Shown here: positions 11,926 to 24,608 of the stretch, piece after piece | Layout: every line of letters begins with the position of its first letter | Numbering within the stretch: the stretch's first letter is position 1 | DNA from: Antedon mediterranea | Taxonomy: Eukaryota; Echinodermata; Crinoidea; Comatulida; Antedonidae | NCBI RefSeq assembly: GCF_964355755.1 | Contig: NC_092672.1 | Span: forward strand, 32,982,501 to 33,046,500 | DNA length: 64,000 nucleotides | Direction: 5' to 3' | Made by a program: the position numbers and the translations under genes | Notes under the pieces: model-generated | What the model was told of the DNA's origin: nothing | Database searches by the model: none | The model's input: the letters and a program-made list of their open reading frames with translations, nothing else

Positions 11926-12717
11926 TTGTTCAGATTAAGATTAAATAAAAGAGTTTTCAAAACGTTGCTTGGCAGACCTCAACAGGTACACAATTCCCAA
12001 GGAATAATATATTATTAGTTTTTATAATTTATAATGAAAATATTTTATAAATAAAAAAAGGATGACAATTTTATGTTATTGAAACATTAATTACAAAAGT
12101 AAAAATAAAACAACAAAAAACACAACACATTAAATAAACAAGAAAGTTTAGAGTTACAGGTAAAAATGGTAATACCAAATGTTCTCCATAACTATTTTTA
12201 GAGAATCTTGTAAAAACAAAATTCTTAATATAATTTAAAAAAAATTCAAGTATCTCTAATGTATTTATAGTGCTAATAGGATACACTACATGGCCCTTCT
12301 GTAACCATCCCTAATTTTTTAGTAGAGGCATAAAAACAATATTTTGAACCCTGTAACGCAAGAATTTTGAGAAATTGCATTTCAATTGTTTAGTAAATTA
12401 TGGTATAGTCATCACTTTCAAATGAATAGAATACAAAACTTAAATTGGTTACTCAAGAGTTTCACCATCATGTCAGGAAAACAAGAAAAAACTCATATTT
12501 ACTTAACAATTATAGGTTGAATGCTTAAATTTACAAACTTTCGACTCTCTAAAAACTATTTAATGTTAAACATTTGCTAGTATCCACTGTATGATGAAAT
12601 ACATTTTGAATGAAATCCCTTCAAAACTAAAAGGACATATAAAAATAAAATTTCCAATTCCAACTTGTAATGCTAATCACGTTTGACTCTTTAACAAAGA
12701 CATGGTATTGCTCATTT
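11926..12717 (-). other. Probable 3'UTR and downstream flank of the zinc-finger gene
   Basis: This lies directly downstream of the stop codon at 12,718-12,720 on the minus strand. It is very AT-rich and has no coding exon. I could not pick a clear polyadenylation signal. Confidence 0.4.
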
Positions 12718-15700
12718 TTAATGGTGATGAAATAAATTTTTGTTGGGATCTATTCCTAGACTTTCCGTTGTTCCTGGCATCCCATCATGGTGCATCCCTG
12801 TCAGCATCTGCATTCCAGTTGAAAAAGGAACTTTCATGTGGTGAGATCTAGTGCCAGGTTCCATCCTAGGCATGACAACATTTGGCTTCAGCATGCCTTT
12901 CTCTAGATGATGCAGATGCGACAGAGTCGACGATGCAGACATGTTGATGCCCCGTGACAGTAACTCCTGTTGTCTTGCGGTTAGGTAGTGCTCTTGACGA
13001 TGAACCAGGGAACTTTGTGGAAGGAGCTCTTCCCGTTGAACACGGTTCATCAACTCCTGCCGTTCTCGGCTAATCATTTCTTGTCTTTCTCTGGTCAGCA
13101 TTTCCTGGTGTTCGATGTTTAAGATCTCTTGTCTGTGCTGTGACATCAGTAGCTCCTCTTGTCTGTTCTTCATTTGAATAATTTCTTCTCTTTGCTGCAA
13201 CTCCTCTTGTTTGTCCGATCCTCTAACTTGTGAAGAGGAGTGGTTTGAAAACTTCTTGTGTTCTTGATTGTTAGAAGAATTACTACTTTCAGATACACTC
13301 TCTTTACTGGTTCCATTTCCAGTGAACTTCTGCGTCTCAAGACTTGCGGAACTTTGGGGATGTTTAGACTCCATGTGCTTTATAAGGTACAATTCTTGCG
13401 CGTAAGCCTTACCGCAGACACCGCATGATAATTTTCTCTCACGTCTGGTATGAGCGTGACAGGATGCGTGGTGTTGCAACGATTGCGCATCATCAAACGC
13501 ACGATAACAGTCTCTACATTTATAAGGTTTGTCTTTCGTGTGCTTACGGGTGTGTGATTGAAGATTCGCAAGCTGTGTGAAGGCTTTGTCGCAATCTGGG
13601 TACGTGCAGCGATACGGACGGTCTCCTGTGTGGATGCGTGTATGTTGCTGAAGGTGGGACAATTGTTTGAATGATTTCTCGCAGAACTCGCATTTATACG
13701 GTTTCTCACCGGTATGAATGCGAGTGTGTTGACTCAAGTACGAAGTGCTTGCAAAGGTTTTACCGCAGTCTTGACATTTGTGCGGCTTTCCTTCTTTGTG
13801 TGATCGCGTGTGAAGGTTAACATCAGACCGAGTATAAAATATTTGTGGACACAACTTACATTTATATTCTTTTGGAGTGTTTGAATCTGCTCGCACGGGT
13901 GAACGGTCTCGTGTGTTTGGGATAGAGACTTCTTTAGCACTATCTGGTGGTGAATTAGGTTCTTTACTCGACTTCATTCCAAATGATGAGCGAGTCACTG
14001 CCGCGTCACTTAGGCTGTTTGCTCCTCCACGTAGTGCTGGACATTCCTGCAACTCGTGACTTAGTCGGGACACAGCTGTGCTGAAATATGCTCTGCAGTG
14101 GTGACACTGATACACTGAAAGAAAAACATTCGTAAAATATAATAAATCTATTAATAATTTATATTTCATCTTATTTATGCTTACTATTGTCTTAGCACCT
14201 TAAATACCTATATCTTTATTGTTTTAATTTTATAATTCTTTGCTGTTGTTTGTCATTCTCTTTAAATATGGTGAAATAAAAATAAATAAATAAATAATAC
14301 TAAAAAATATATTTAAAAGTCTTAATAGAACACCCTGATGAAAAGGTCAGGGTACAACTTGTCATTTCAGCTGATCATTTTTGGTTCCACAGCATCAATT
14401 ATAATATAAGAATATTACTATTTGAAAAATATACTATACATTTTTGCATACAGAATTTTTTTGCGATTTATCATTCATTATATCGTTTCCGCATGTTGAT
14501 AATTTCACAGATGCCATTTTAGAATAAATTTTAGCTTAAGCCTGTATAACATACCCTAAATTAACCCCTTTTTGTATTACAAAGGTGAAATAGACGGCAG
14601 GTTTATACTGTAGATATCTTTAATTAATACAGTACCTATAGGCCTACCTACCAGACACGGTCTATGTAGGCTTCATGTCACCCGCATTTATAGCAGTAGT
14701 CCTAATGTACTATCTAGTATTAATGTTAATATACTGTATCGATATATTTTTTCCCTCTGCGAAACTGACACAAGAGGCATCGTCAATTACTGCGGTACTT
14801 GCCGGGAGTGAGACGATATGTGTGCATGTTTAAGGGTTTTCCCCCTTTCTATCAGAGGCTGTTTGTAAATGTTGATTTGAGTTGAAATTGTCATGGTACG
14901 GTTCTCAATCGCGGACTTTGCGAAATTTAAACTGCCGAGAAAAAAACGGCACAGTATTAAGTCAGCAAGCTTCTGAATGTCGTTTATTTAAAAAAAGACT
15001 TATGTACAGACAGAGGCCCAGAAAGTGTAATACTTCTTTTAAAAATACTGAAGAAACACATCTCGCCTTTCCCGAGGGAACATGAATTTATAAAAAAAAA
15101 AAAACACATTACACACAGACAGACTGACCTTCCACCAGACCAACAAAAAAAAATGGAAGTACAGTAATAATCTATAACATTGATCATAATATAATGTTTA
15201 CTATTTAGAATATGAAACGCTGCTAGCAAATTATACTACAAACAAGGCAAGAATTTGTATACAATAATTAGTCTAGCTGAGCACAGAACATCATATCATT
15301 ATATGCAAAGTACTAACTACTGTACCATGCTTCGTGGCTAGACACAATCAACATTAATACGAATAAAAATTACGATAATGAGCATGTTATAAAAACACCC
15401 GTACCTGGCAATACAGGTAAAGAGAAAATTTTAATGATTTTTCAAGCCAATCTATTGTGTGCTATGTTTACAGCTAGTAGAATTCTCTAGGGCAGAAAAC
15501 ATGGTTACGACGAGATATGCATATTTTATTTAATATGTATTCAATGTCTAGACTGTCCTCTCTCCTCCTCGCTTTTGTTCATCTCTTATCAATCAACTTT
15601 AGATTACCGGTATTGATAACACTAATTGCAATATAGCTTAAAATTATTACAAAAAAAATGATGGAATTTCTTGGTCCAATGTCATTTTGTCTAGACGTCC

Positions 15701-17999
15701 TCGAGAGAATTGAATGTTGTAGTTTAACACATTCATCATGCATAAACTCCTACCTAGCATGAATCTGGCATTTTCATGTTGTACAATGTTCAGACACATT
15801 CATTTTCATAATATGTTTGCTTTGCATACGAAATATAAAAATTAATAAAATCTCAGAATTTTACTTCAACATCTCTAGACAGAAATGTTATCATAATTAA
15901 TATTTTAGAATGTAATGTAATGTCAATATAATAATAATTATTATTAATTATTAATATTAATTATTAATTATTAATATTTGTTAATGAACACATGTCCTTC
16001 TGGTAGAATAATCCTTCTCGGCAGGAATAAGCTGTCTACATTGTTAAACTTTATGTGACGAAAATGTTATGGGCCCAAATATGGACATGATGACATCATA
16101 TCACTACCATATTTGGGCATATCACTATCTTATTTGGGCACACATTTTTTTGTGTCTTTTTTTAGTTTGATAGTGTAGACAGAGCTTTACACTATGGTAA
16201 ACCACAGAAAAAATGTCCACCATCGAGAGTTATACACAATTCTCCCAATGAACATTAAACTGCAAGAATATCCTACTATCCACCTAGTTTGTCTATAAAT
16301 ATATATATTTTTTTTTTAAATAATAAAAGGCAAATAATAAAAATTATAACCAGTGGATGTTAAAAAGATATTTATGGAGCCATAATTTTAGAATATCATA
16401 TCATGTACCAGCAATCGTAAGCGTACAGTATGTAACTCTAAATGCAGCCGGAAGTTATACTGTATATAGTGTGGTGTCTGTTTTTGAAAATTTGTATTGG
16501 AAAAAAAAACTACTGTGAAAAGGTGAAAAGTAATTAAAGAATGATTTTGTGTACTGAGTCTGCAGTATCAAGGCAAATTCTTTAATACAGTGTTACACGT
16601 AGCACATGTATTATTAGGTTTAGCTTATGGCATGATACAGTTGTCACATGTTATATATGTGACACAAGGGAAGAGTAAATTCTCTGGTGACGTACTGTAT
16701 TACAGAATTTGCTTTATAATACTGGACAAATTTTAGCAATATGAGTATAGAGAATCAAACTTTTCATTTCTAATTTTTAATTGATCTTTAAATACTTGTG
16801 TATGACACTTCTTTTCACTTACTTTCTTTAGGGTCACCTTCCGTGGTTGAACTTTGACCGAGTGAGTGATGGTGATGATTGGACGGTGGGTCAAATTGAT
16901 CAATGGCAATGCAACTGCTAATCTCATGTGAAAGGCGTGCAACAGCGGTCTGGAACGGTGCTTTACATTTCCGGCATTCATACTCTGAAATAGGAAGGAA
17001 TTCATTTTTGCTGATACCCCTTCCTTAAAGGATAGCTCCAGTTTAAAAATTGTTGTTTGTTATTAATATTATAGAAAAACAAATTTATATTGTAGGTTAT
17101 ATTTTCAAACTCTGAAAGAAGAAAATATAAAAAGTACAAATCTTTCACCAAATAAATTATTTGTACCATATAGACATTCATACTGCATACAGTAAAACAT
17201 TATTATTTGTTTTAACACACCTACATTTAATGTGAGGCTAGGTCAAGGCCTAAATCATTTGAAAGGGCTGAACAATTCTTGATGGCACACACTATGGGTA
17301 GATCAAATGTCAACAACAGCTTAGCCCCTTTCTCACTTTATACACTGTATATATATAATGACATTGCACTCTTGATGATGTCATTAATAGTGCAATAGAA
17401 CATGAGATGACCCACATGCATTCCTCTAAATCAAAAGACCAACAATTATTTTAAGTGTGTTTAAATATAAAAACCTTTAAAACAATTCACATAATAAAAA
17501 ACAACTAAAAGAACTATATATTTAAAGGTGTATTGTCCCCAAAAAACATGAAAAATGAAGATTAATTAAATCAGACTTTGATTAGGTTAATTAATGTAGT
17601 AATACAAGTTTTAATCAATTTAATCACTTTCGTACAAAATTGTATAATTACTATATATAAAATGACAAAATAAATCGACTATTTTTTGTTTTTTTGTTTA
17701 CATTTTTTTCAATCCAATTTTTTGGTCAAAGTGGATATTCTATTAAATGACATTAAAATGAAATATTAAACAAAAAATCTTTAAAATTTGCAGGAGGACC
17801 ATAACTATACATCTTTACTGTAAATGTTAGCTTTATTATTAACCTAAAATGTTCATGTTTTAAATTATTATATTTACGACTTACTCATTTTGTCGTCTCC
17901 TTGTTCGATGGATGAATGCACGCTAGATCCCGATCCAAGGATGTCATGAGGTACTGGCCCACGATGACTATTGGGTATGTTTAGCATTGACTGAGCCAT
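12718..17999 (-). CDS. C2H2 zinc-finger transcription factor, ZNF362/ZNF384/rotund-like
   Basis: Coding exons are 17,999-17,885, 16,984-16,823 and 14,114-12,718. All junctions are AG/GT and phase 1, giving 557 residues. The start ATG (17,997-17,999) has G at -3 and G at +4; its exon runs 5' to an AG at 18,023. Six C2H2 fingers lie at about residues 176-344: 'CKLC', 'CQDC', 'CEFC', 'CTYPDC', 'CRDC' and 'CGVC', joined by TGEKPYKC and TGDRPYRC linkers. The 'KSFKQLSHLQQHTRIHTGDR' and 'CDKAFTQLANLQSH' finger text is typical of the ZNF362/ZNF384, rotund/squeeze and lin-29 group of nuclear DNA-binding regulators. Ahead of these, each of exons 2 and 3 encodes a CxxC..HxxxxC motif (about residues 41-62 and 95-116). 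A Q/E-rich repeated 'RQEEL/RQEML' stretch (about 395-490), probably coiled coil, follows the fingers. The protein ends NLFHHH. DNA target and role are inferred from the family only. Confidence 0.88.
16027..16190. mobile_element. MITE of the TGTCTACACTATC family in zinc-finger intron 2
   Basis: The left end 'AAGCTGTCTACATTGTTAAA' and right end 'TTTGATAGTGTAGACAGAGC' are inverted. The centre has 'GGACATGATGACATCATATC' and two 'ATTTGGGCA' units. Confidence 0.75.
17521..17835. mobile_element. Candidate GTATTGTCCCCAAAAA MITE in zinc-finger intron 1
   Basis: The left terminus 'AAAGGTGTATTGTCCCCAAA' is shared with copies near 36,825 and 44,890. The right side 'GGACCATAACTATACATCTT' is a degraded inverse of it. 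The body is AT-rich with no coding. Confidence 0.45.
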
Positions 18000-18022
18000 T
18001 ACTGTTGGACGTCAGATACAAC
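18000..18022 (-). other. 5'UTR part of the first coding exon, zinc-finger gene
   Basis: Between the ATG at 17,999 and a 'TTCATTCAG' acceptor (AG at 18,024-18,023) lie 23 non-coding bases. At least one upstream non-coding exon is therefore expected, which I could not place. Confidence 0.55.
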
Positions 18023-18029
18023 CTGAATG

Positions 18030-19720
18030 AAATAAATATAATCAAATCAATTTTGGCAAGGACAGCCTCCACACATTCACAACGTAGTTACTGCTATTAT
18101 ACCCCTTCAACAAGGTATAATGTAATCCCATTCTACATTCCCCTATGTTGAACACAACAATAATCCCCTACCACTAACATCCCTCATCCTCCCTTTCCCC
18201 TACGATGCCCAATTTCTCCGCTAGAACAAAAACGATAGATATCAACATCATACTTAGTCTGGCTTTCAGACAGAGTTTTGACTTTACTATTAGTAAAAAG
18301 ATAATATTTTGGCACAAATGGCGTTTCATACGTATACTACTTGAGCTTGTAAACTTTCAAACAAAAATCAAAACGTCGACTGGTGTCTAAAAAAGACAAT
18401 ATTACAGACTTGGGGCAAGTCTACATCATACTGTATGTTATCCAACATTCTCTGAATTCGGGAAGGTTAACATTTTTTTTATTCTGAATTAAAACATTCT
18501 AGAGAATCATTAATGGAGAAACAGCATGTCATTGTCAGCTACCTTGGAATTACAGTATATGAACAATTTTTTGCTGGTATTCGGCAGAGCAATGCCTAAG
18601 CCTTAAAGGCCAGGTGCGGGCAAAAAATTTCTATTGATCATACATTCCAATAATTATCGATCTATAGTTTCCCCTATGTTTCATAATTTTTGGGATTTTA
18701 TTTGTGTTACACGAGCTTGTTGAAAATAAGCACTTTCTTATCAGTGGGGGGATAGTTCAAATTACACAGTAAAATCTCTATTCTTTTGTACACAAATTTT
18801 GTAAATAGAGAGGCATTTTAAAAAGCTATGAAAAATAAACAGTGTGGTAAAAAATGTTATCAGATGACTAAATATAGGTAATATAACATGAATATTACAT
18901 TTCTGGTATTTTTATTCAACTTCAGATTTTTATTTTCATGCTATAGCAAAAATTATTCACTGTATATCCACCATCTTTTTTCACCTTCTGGGGAGTCACC
19001 AGACATTTTATTACATTAGGTTAACTACCTAACTACTGAAAAAAAGTCTTTCTGGTTTTTATGAAAGAATTTTGCCAACTTTTGTATTTGACCATATTAA
19101 GGGAAATTCATGTTTTTTCGTCTTGATTTCTGTTACAAATATTTGATTTATGTACAATTAACCAAATATTATATTTAAAATTCATGCCTGTACCTGAGCT
19201 TTAAGACTATCATTTATGTCAGTATGGTATCACATTTTTAGCTGGCGACACGGCTTCTTTGATGAATTTTCACTCTTTCAACAAGAGCAACTACGTTTTC
19301 TAAATTTGTCTAAGTCTATTGCCGCACTGGAATTTCTGAAGTTCAATGGCTGCAGAAATGTTCACTTAGTTTCACTTATAATAATAATATGAACTATGAC
19401 CTATGATACCCAAGCAGCATGGCAGTCCCTTAATTAAATATTACAAGATATTGGGATGTTCACGGTGTAAAATGTTAAGTTTCAGACTAAGGTCGAATAG
19501 ATCCATCCCTTAATTTCTACAAATCCCCACACAGTGTCATGTGATTTATTACGGCTCAGTACCGTGAAATTCAAATTCTCTTCAATTCCAGATCTTCTCC
19601 CAAATGGTAACAGGTTTTAAGCAATGTACTGTACTAAAGGCCAGTTTAAACCAAACAAGATGTTCCTCTAGAATAAAATAAAAGGGTCATTATGGAAATA
19701 GAATTTCAGAATTTCTTTAT
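18030..19720. other. No gene recognised upstream of the zinc-finger gene
   Basis: AT-rich sequence with one short frame (18,205-18,390) that resembles no known protein. It may hold the promoter and first exon of the zinc-finger gene, but no signal can be named. Confidence 0.35.
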
Positions 19721-19721
19721 T

Positions 19722-19951
19722 TGGCTTGTTTTCCACTAGGTGATTTTATTCATGCGAATCCAATACGTAGAAAATAAATTTCCGATACAGGTATTAATAC
19801 CCTATTATTTCCTACTAGAGCGAATTGTTGCTATAAATTTCAAATAAACTCAAAGTGAGTAGAATTTGTTGCAGAAAGTAGGATGACAAAAGAAGGAATT
19901 ACGATACAAGAACATTGCAAATAATAATTGCACGCTAGGTGGAAAAAGGCT
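19722..19951. mobile_element. MITE with TTTTCCACTAGGTG ends
   Basis: 'GGCTTGTTTTCCACTAGGTG' at the left is mirrored by 'CGCTAGGTGGAAAAAGGCTT' at the right. The body is about 190 bp and non-coding. Confidence 0.6.
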
Positions 19952-20139
19952 TAAATGGTCTTTCACACATGTTCCGGCACGGTTCCGGAGCGGTTAAATT
20001 AAAGCAAACGCCAATGTTTCATTTTCACTATGCTTCACGCGGCAATCGATACGCGTACCCGAGTTAAAACGAAGAATTGACATTCAATTTGATTCACCAG
20101 CATTGGACCCTGTACCGGAAAAGGTAGAAAGACCTTAAT
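19952..20139. mobile_element. Candidate MITE with GGTCTTTC ends, abutting the previous one
   Basis: 'AAATGGTCTTTCACAC' with 'GTTCCGG' pairs with 'ACCGGAAAAGGTAGAAAGACCTT' at the right. It begins where the preceding MITE ends, so one probably landed beside or into the other's flank. Confidence 0.5.
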
Positions 20140-20401
20140 AATAGAGTGAATGTTTATTGGATTGCCATAGAAACATTTGATCAAATCCTTCCCTAAGAAA
20201 GAGTAGCCTACTGTCTAGTGCTCTAAATAGAATGATATTAAGGATATGATGCATCATGCGTCACTACACATTATCTACATATCAATGTATTTGATGTATA
20301 GTATGTCAAAGTACCAATCAATACCGGCGGACAACCTTTTGGCCTGACCTATGTCTGGCTTATCAAGATTGGGAGTTTTCAGCAAGGAGTCCTGTATTGG
20401 A

Positions 20402-20640
20402 AGAGTTTACAATAGAGCTTGGTTCCCATTTAGACGTAACGCAAGCAGTTGCGTAATGCAGGGAGCAAAGGCCCCTCATTTAGCACTCGTAATCCAACGC
20501 TGGGTAGTTGCATTGGGTTGCTTATGCCCTTCGGCTTAGCCAGTGAGCGCTTACAGCCATTATGCCAATGAAGGCCAGGACGTAAAAATGTACCACAAAT
20601 AATTTGACCAATCATATGACATGATAGAAACTGTCACTGG
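20402..20640. mobile_element. Diverged TGGTTCCCA/ACGCAA MITE
   Basis: It begins 'GAGCTTGGTTCCCATTTAGA' and 'CGTAACGCAA', and later has 'AATAATTTGACCAATCA' and 'GAAACTGTCACTGGC', the usual internal order. An unrelated piece of about 140 bp lies between the two halves. Confidence 0.5.
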
Positions 20641-23480
20641 CAATCAACGACGGAACCGGTTTTATCGTGGTAGTAAAACTTAACTGCAACACAATCATTT
20701 ATAAACAGTTTCAAAGAAATTTGTTCTATTTTGGGATGTGTTGAAGAGAATAGGCTACACAGTATACAGACTTTACATTATCTACAGTACATTGCGAAAG
20801 AATTTATAACAGCGAAATTTTACGAGTTGTAAAAATGGTCCCAACACCGAAAACACCGAAAATAAAAAACATACTCCCAGGGTCTTGTAATTTCAATAGA
20901 ATGGTTTGACAATAAAAGAAATTTTCATGGGAAATTTTAAATATACAGGCTACAAAAAATGGTATACAATATATAGATTTAGAATCATACAAGTAAAAAC
21001 AAAACGTATCACTTTAAGAAACCTCAGTGGACTTGGAATGGCATACACATTAAAGGAAAGCACCGTTAAAGTTTGTCTAATCTTATTCTAACGCATACCA
21101 TGCCAACACTCCCGCATTTTAGATTCGTCTCCCGGACTAATATTGTCCTCCCGGTAGCCGCATTTTCTCCCAGTACAAAGATAACTCAATTTTGATGTAT
21201 ACTTCGTATATTTTGCTTAAATGTAATAGTACACAAAGAAATCCAAAGCTAAAACGGCCTATTAACACATGCAGAAAAGAAAAAATGCAAAATTTATTCA
21301 ATTATCATGAACATCTTGCACGGTGCCAGAACATTAATTATCATAGTAATAATGAAAACATGAATAAAATATTAAAGAAAACCTGCCAAAAAAAAAAATT
21401 TTTTTTACTGTACTGTAATATTTCATGATTGTACTGCAAGTAGCTATTAAAGGAGGTTAAAGGAGGTTTAAAAAGGTTTAAAACAGAATTTCAGGTATAC
21501 ATACAGTGGGCATATTTCAATTACACATCTTTGTGTGAGAATGATGACTCCCTATTTTGGAATAAACCCTTATTATATATAATGGTAACTTTCCTGTGAT
21601 ATCAATGAGGAGCATTGTGTTTAGCACATACCACAATAACAAACCACTAATGAAGGGCAATTCAAATGGGACACTTTGTCTGATAGTGTCGTCATAATAG
21701 GGGTTAGTCCCTAAATATCTAAAGTGATATTTTTTTTAATTTTTGGGTACGTTTCTACTGTCAAACCTAACTGTGAATGGAAAATGCAGCCAGGTTCCTT
21801 GGGTGGATGCTACAGTACGTTGAAATCGGGCTAAGATTCTGAAAATAATGGGGATATAATAATGTAGGTTCCACAATACACTACATGACATGCTACTACA
21901 AATAATTAAAATCAATAAAATATTAAAAACAAGATACATTTATTTACATTACATTACCTACAGTAATGATTGCTTTCTGTGTTGGTTAAAAAGATGTTCA
22001 ATAAAAACAATAAAATAACGTTCAATATTAAACACATTAAACTTACTGTCTAGTAAAAGTGTAATGTTGAAAATCATACTAAAAGTATAAATACAGACGA
22101 GTTGTAACCACCTCATTCAATAGTAACTAGCAGGCTTGGAATAATAAAGTGTTGTACAGTACTTTTGAAAAAATATATAAAAAGTGACAAAAAGATCTTA
22201 TATAAACCACCAACTACCAGCTGAATAATTGTTGTGAGGTCATTCAATAGAAAAAAAAAATTTACATAACAAAAGAAATGTTAACATTAATAGACATTAA
22301 AGTATGTGTTTTTAATGCGCAGGCTATTTAAAAGACAATTGGAGTATGTTCTTTGTTCGAACATGATAAATGTAACGATAATATCCTTTTTTTAAATCAT
22401 ACCATAACCCATTTACCTACAAAAAAAACCTAAAAATATACTTTTAATTTTGGACCGATGGCTTTATTTTATTTTTAATCGTTTTGGAAACAATTATTTT
22501 TTTCAGACACCCTGAGAATTTGAAAAGACTATTTTCAAAGAGAAGATTAAAGTATGTGTACTTTTTTTTAATGGTTTTGTATCAGATCAATTTTTATACC
22601 TGAGTTTTAGGCTATAATCACTAATAATCATGGAGAATAAACATAATTATATTGTGTATTTTAATCAAACATTTTGAGACTGTTTTATAATGCTTGGCTA
22701 CTGTACCAATTCCAAGGCACGGCAATTAAATTCCACTCCCAAAAAATTTCATACACCTTTTCCTGTGAACAGATTTCTAGCATTTTTATATTTGTTCATT
22801 AAAACTAATATGGTCCTACAAATAAAACTTCTACTTTGCATCGCAAATCGTGACACAATAACACTTATTAATAACTATTATATAAGACACTTATCACAAA
22901 TAAAAATATACAGTCCTGCTTCATGTATAGTACTGTAGGTCTAGCTATAGTAGTTAGACTAAAGCCTATCCAGGGAATAATTTCGCCAGTGTAGCATAGC
23001 AAAAAGCTATACAAAACAACCTTCTTGCTACACATTTCTAAAATTGTGTAGCAAAAAAAGACAATACAAAACTATGTTTCTCGACTAAAAAATCAGTTTG
23101 ATTAGCAATAATTGCTAAACAAAATTTTAAAATGAAATTTTTCCCTGCTATCTCTTTTTTAATCTTATCTTGGAGAACTGTAAGATTTGGCCAGTTAGTT
23201 TTAGTAACTATCACTGTATCAGTAAGGCTGAGAACTGAAGACTAACTATAAGACTACACAGTAGATAATTATTTTAAAATAAATTTTTCTAGTAAATCCA
23301 CATTTCTACCACCAGAACTACTACTACTACTACACCAGAGGTGGAACTGTAGTTTTCTGTACAGTATTTTATGGCCTGATTTTACATGTTTTTTTGTGAA
23401 CAATAAATTTTCCTAATACTCTAATAAATACCCCATGTGAAACGATACAGTGCTACATTTATTAAGCCCCTGAACTGTAC
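20640..23480. other. No gene recognised; AT-rich intergenic DNA
   Basis: Several short frames occur, but none has codon structure, splice context or similarity suggesting a protein. A 'CTCCCGG' repeat patch lies at about 21,108-21,175, and a related one is near 30,690-30,760. Confidence 0.4.
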
Positions 23481-23483
23481 GAT

Positions 23484-23708
23484 AAAGCGTGGTTCCCACT
23501 AGCAACGCAACGTAACGCAACCTACGCAACGTAAAAAAATGCCCTTCCAAACATTGTTTGCCTCTGTCTGCGTGAAATCAAACCTACGATGTTTGCAGCA
23601 CTATTACGTCATCGGTTCCCACTTGTGATTATAATAATAATAATTATGCAATACAGCACTTTGTGCCGATAGGTCGCTGCATTATGTTGCGTTCTTCTAG
23701 TGGGTTTA
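23484..23708. mobile_element. TGGTTCCCACTAG MITE, 'TGAAATCAAACCT' subfamily
   Basis: It starts 'AAAGCGTGGTTCCCACTAGC' with 'AACGCAACGTAACGCAAC', then the 'CTGCGTGAAATCAAACCTA' body and 'GGTTCCCACTTGTGATTA'. It ends 'GTTGCGTTCTTCTAGTGGG'. The same body is seen at 4,507-4,950 and 58,190-58,345. Confidence 0.7.
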
Positions 23709-24066
23709 ATCTTCAGGTTTAATGGTTTATTGCTGTTTCTTATTTTTCAAATTGCTACTTGTCCTTTTTTTGTATTAAGACCACAGTGTGACTAAAACTG
23801 GAAGGTTTATAGATTTAGGTCTGGCTCACACTACTGGACTCTGTCACTGTAATCTAGGTCGAAAGAACTAACCATTAGCCTAACCAATCACATTGTGTGT
23901 TGGAGCACCTCATTAATCCTGCTTTATAGTACATCTGGATGTTCTGTACAGTAGGTACGTATACCAAACAGTTTAATGATTTTAATGATTTAAAATCTGT
24001 ATAGCTCAATACAAATAGTCTCTATGCACTGTGGACTCAGAATACACAAACCAGTAGTGGTGTTTA

Positions 24067-24608
24067 GTAGTCTATAAGTGCTAGCTGTATAAACCGACAA
24101 TAGCCTGTGCTCTCCAGAGAGAGGGCTTTAGATACGAAAGTGAAAAGTTCCTAGAACACCCCTGTATTATAATGGACCAGTCCGCAACCACGCCCTGCCT
24201 CATGTGGGAACGTACCAACGTACCACTGTCATCATTTTCTTTCGTAACGTGAGAACGTTACGACGTATAGAGAAGGATACTAAGTGTTAACTTTGTTGTA
24301 CATTATACATATACTATACAAGTTACCTACTTTCGAACACTGTTTATAAATGCCAGTTGCAGTACCAGCACTTGATATCAAACTATATATATCAAGTGCT
24401 GGTACTGCAACCGCCGTCGAAAGAAAATGATGATAGTGGTACGTTGGTACTGTACGTTCCCACATAAGGGCGTGGTTGCGGACTGGTCAATTATAATACA
24501 AGGGTGTTCTACTGTAGGAACTTTTTACTTTCATATCTAAAGCCCTCCCTCTGGAGAGCACGGGCTATTGTTGGTTTAAACAGGTAAGCTAGGCACGATA
24601 TAGACTAC
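24067..24608. mobile_element. Long-hairpin transposable element
   Basis: Two imperfect arms of about 180 bp face each other. The left arm has 'ACAATAGCCTGTGCTCTCCA', 'AGGGCTTTAGATA' and 'GACCAGTCCGCAACCACGCC'. The right arm has their reverse complements 'GGCGTGGTTGCGGACTGGTC', 'TATCTAAAGCCCT' and 'TGGAGAGCACGGGCTATTGT'. The outer ends are GTAGTCTATAAGTG and a CACGATATAGACTAC counterpart. The arms enclose a separate perfect hairpin. No protein is encoded. Confidence 0.8.
24357..24410. repeat. Perfect 22-bp hairpin with 10-nt loop
   Basis: The arm 24,357-24,378 (containing 'GTACCAGCACTTGATAT') is exactly complementary to 24,389-24,410. The loop is CAAACTATAT. It lies inside the larger inverted-repeat element. 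It could give a small-RNA precursor if transcribed, but nothing here shows that. Confidence 0.85.

Noticed and set aside
11422-11948. Overlapping long open frames on both strands (97-166 codons)
   Set aside because: They come from a 30-bp tandem repeat with no stop in several frames; codon content is just the repeat.
22690-22938. Open frame of 82 codons
   Set aside because: AT-driven frame without family resemblance, neighbours or splice signals.
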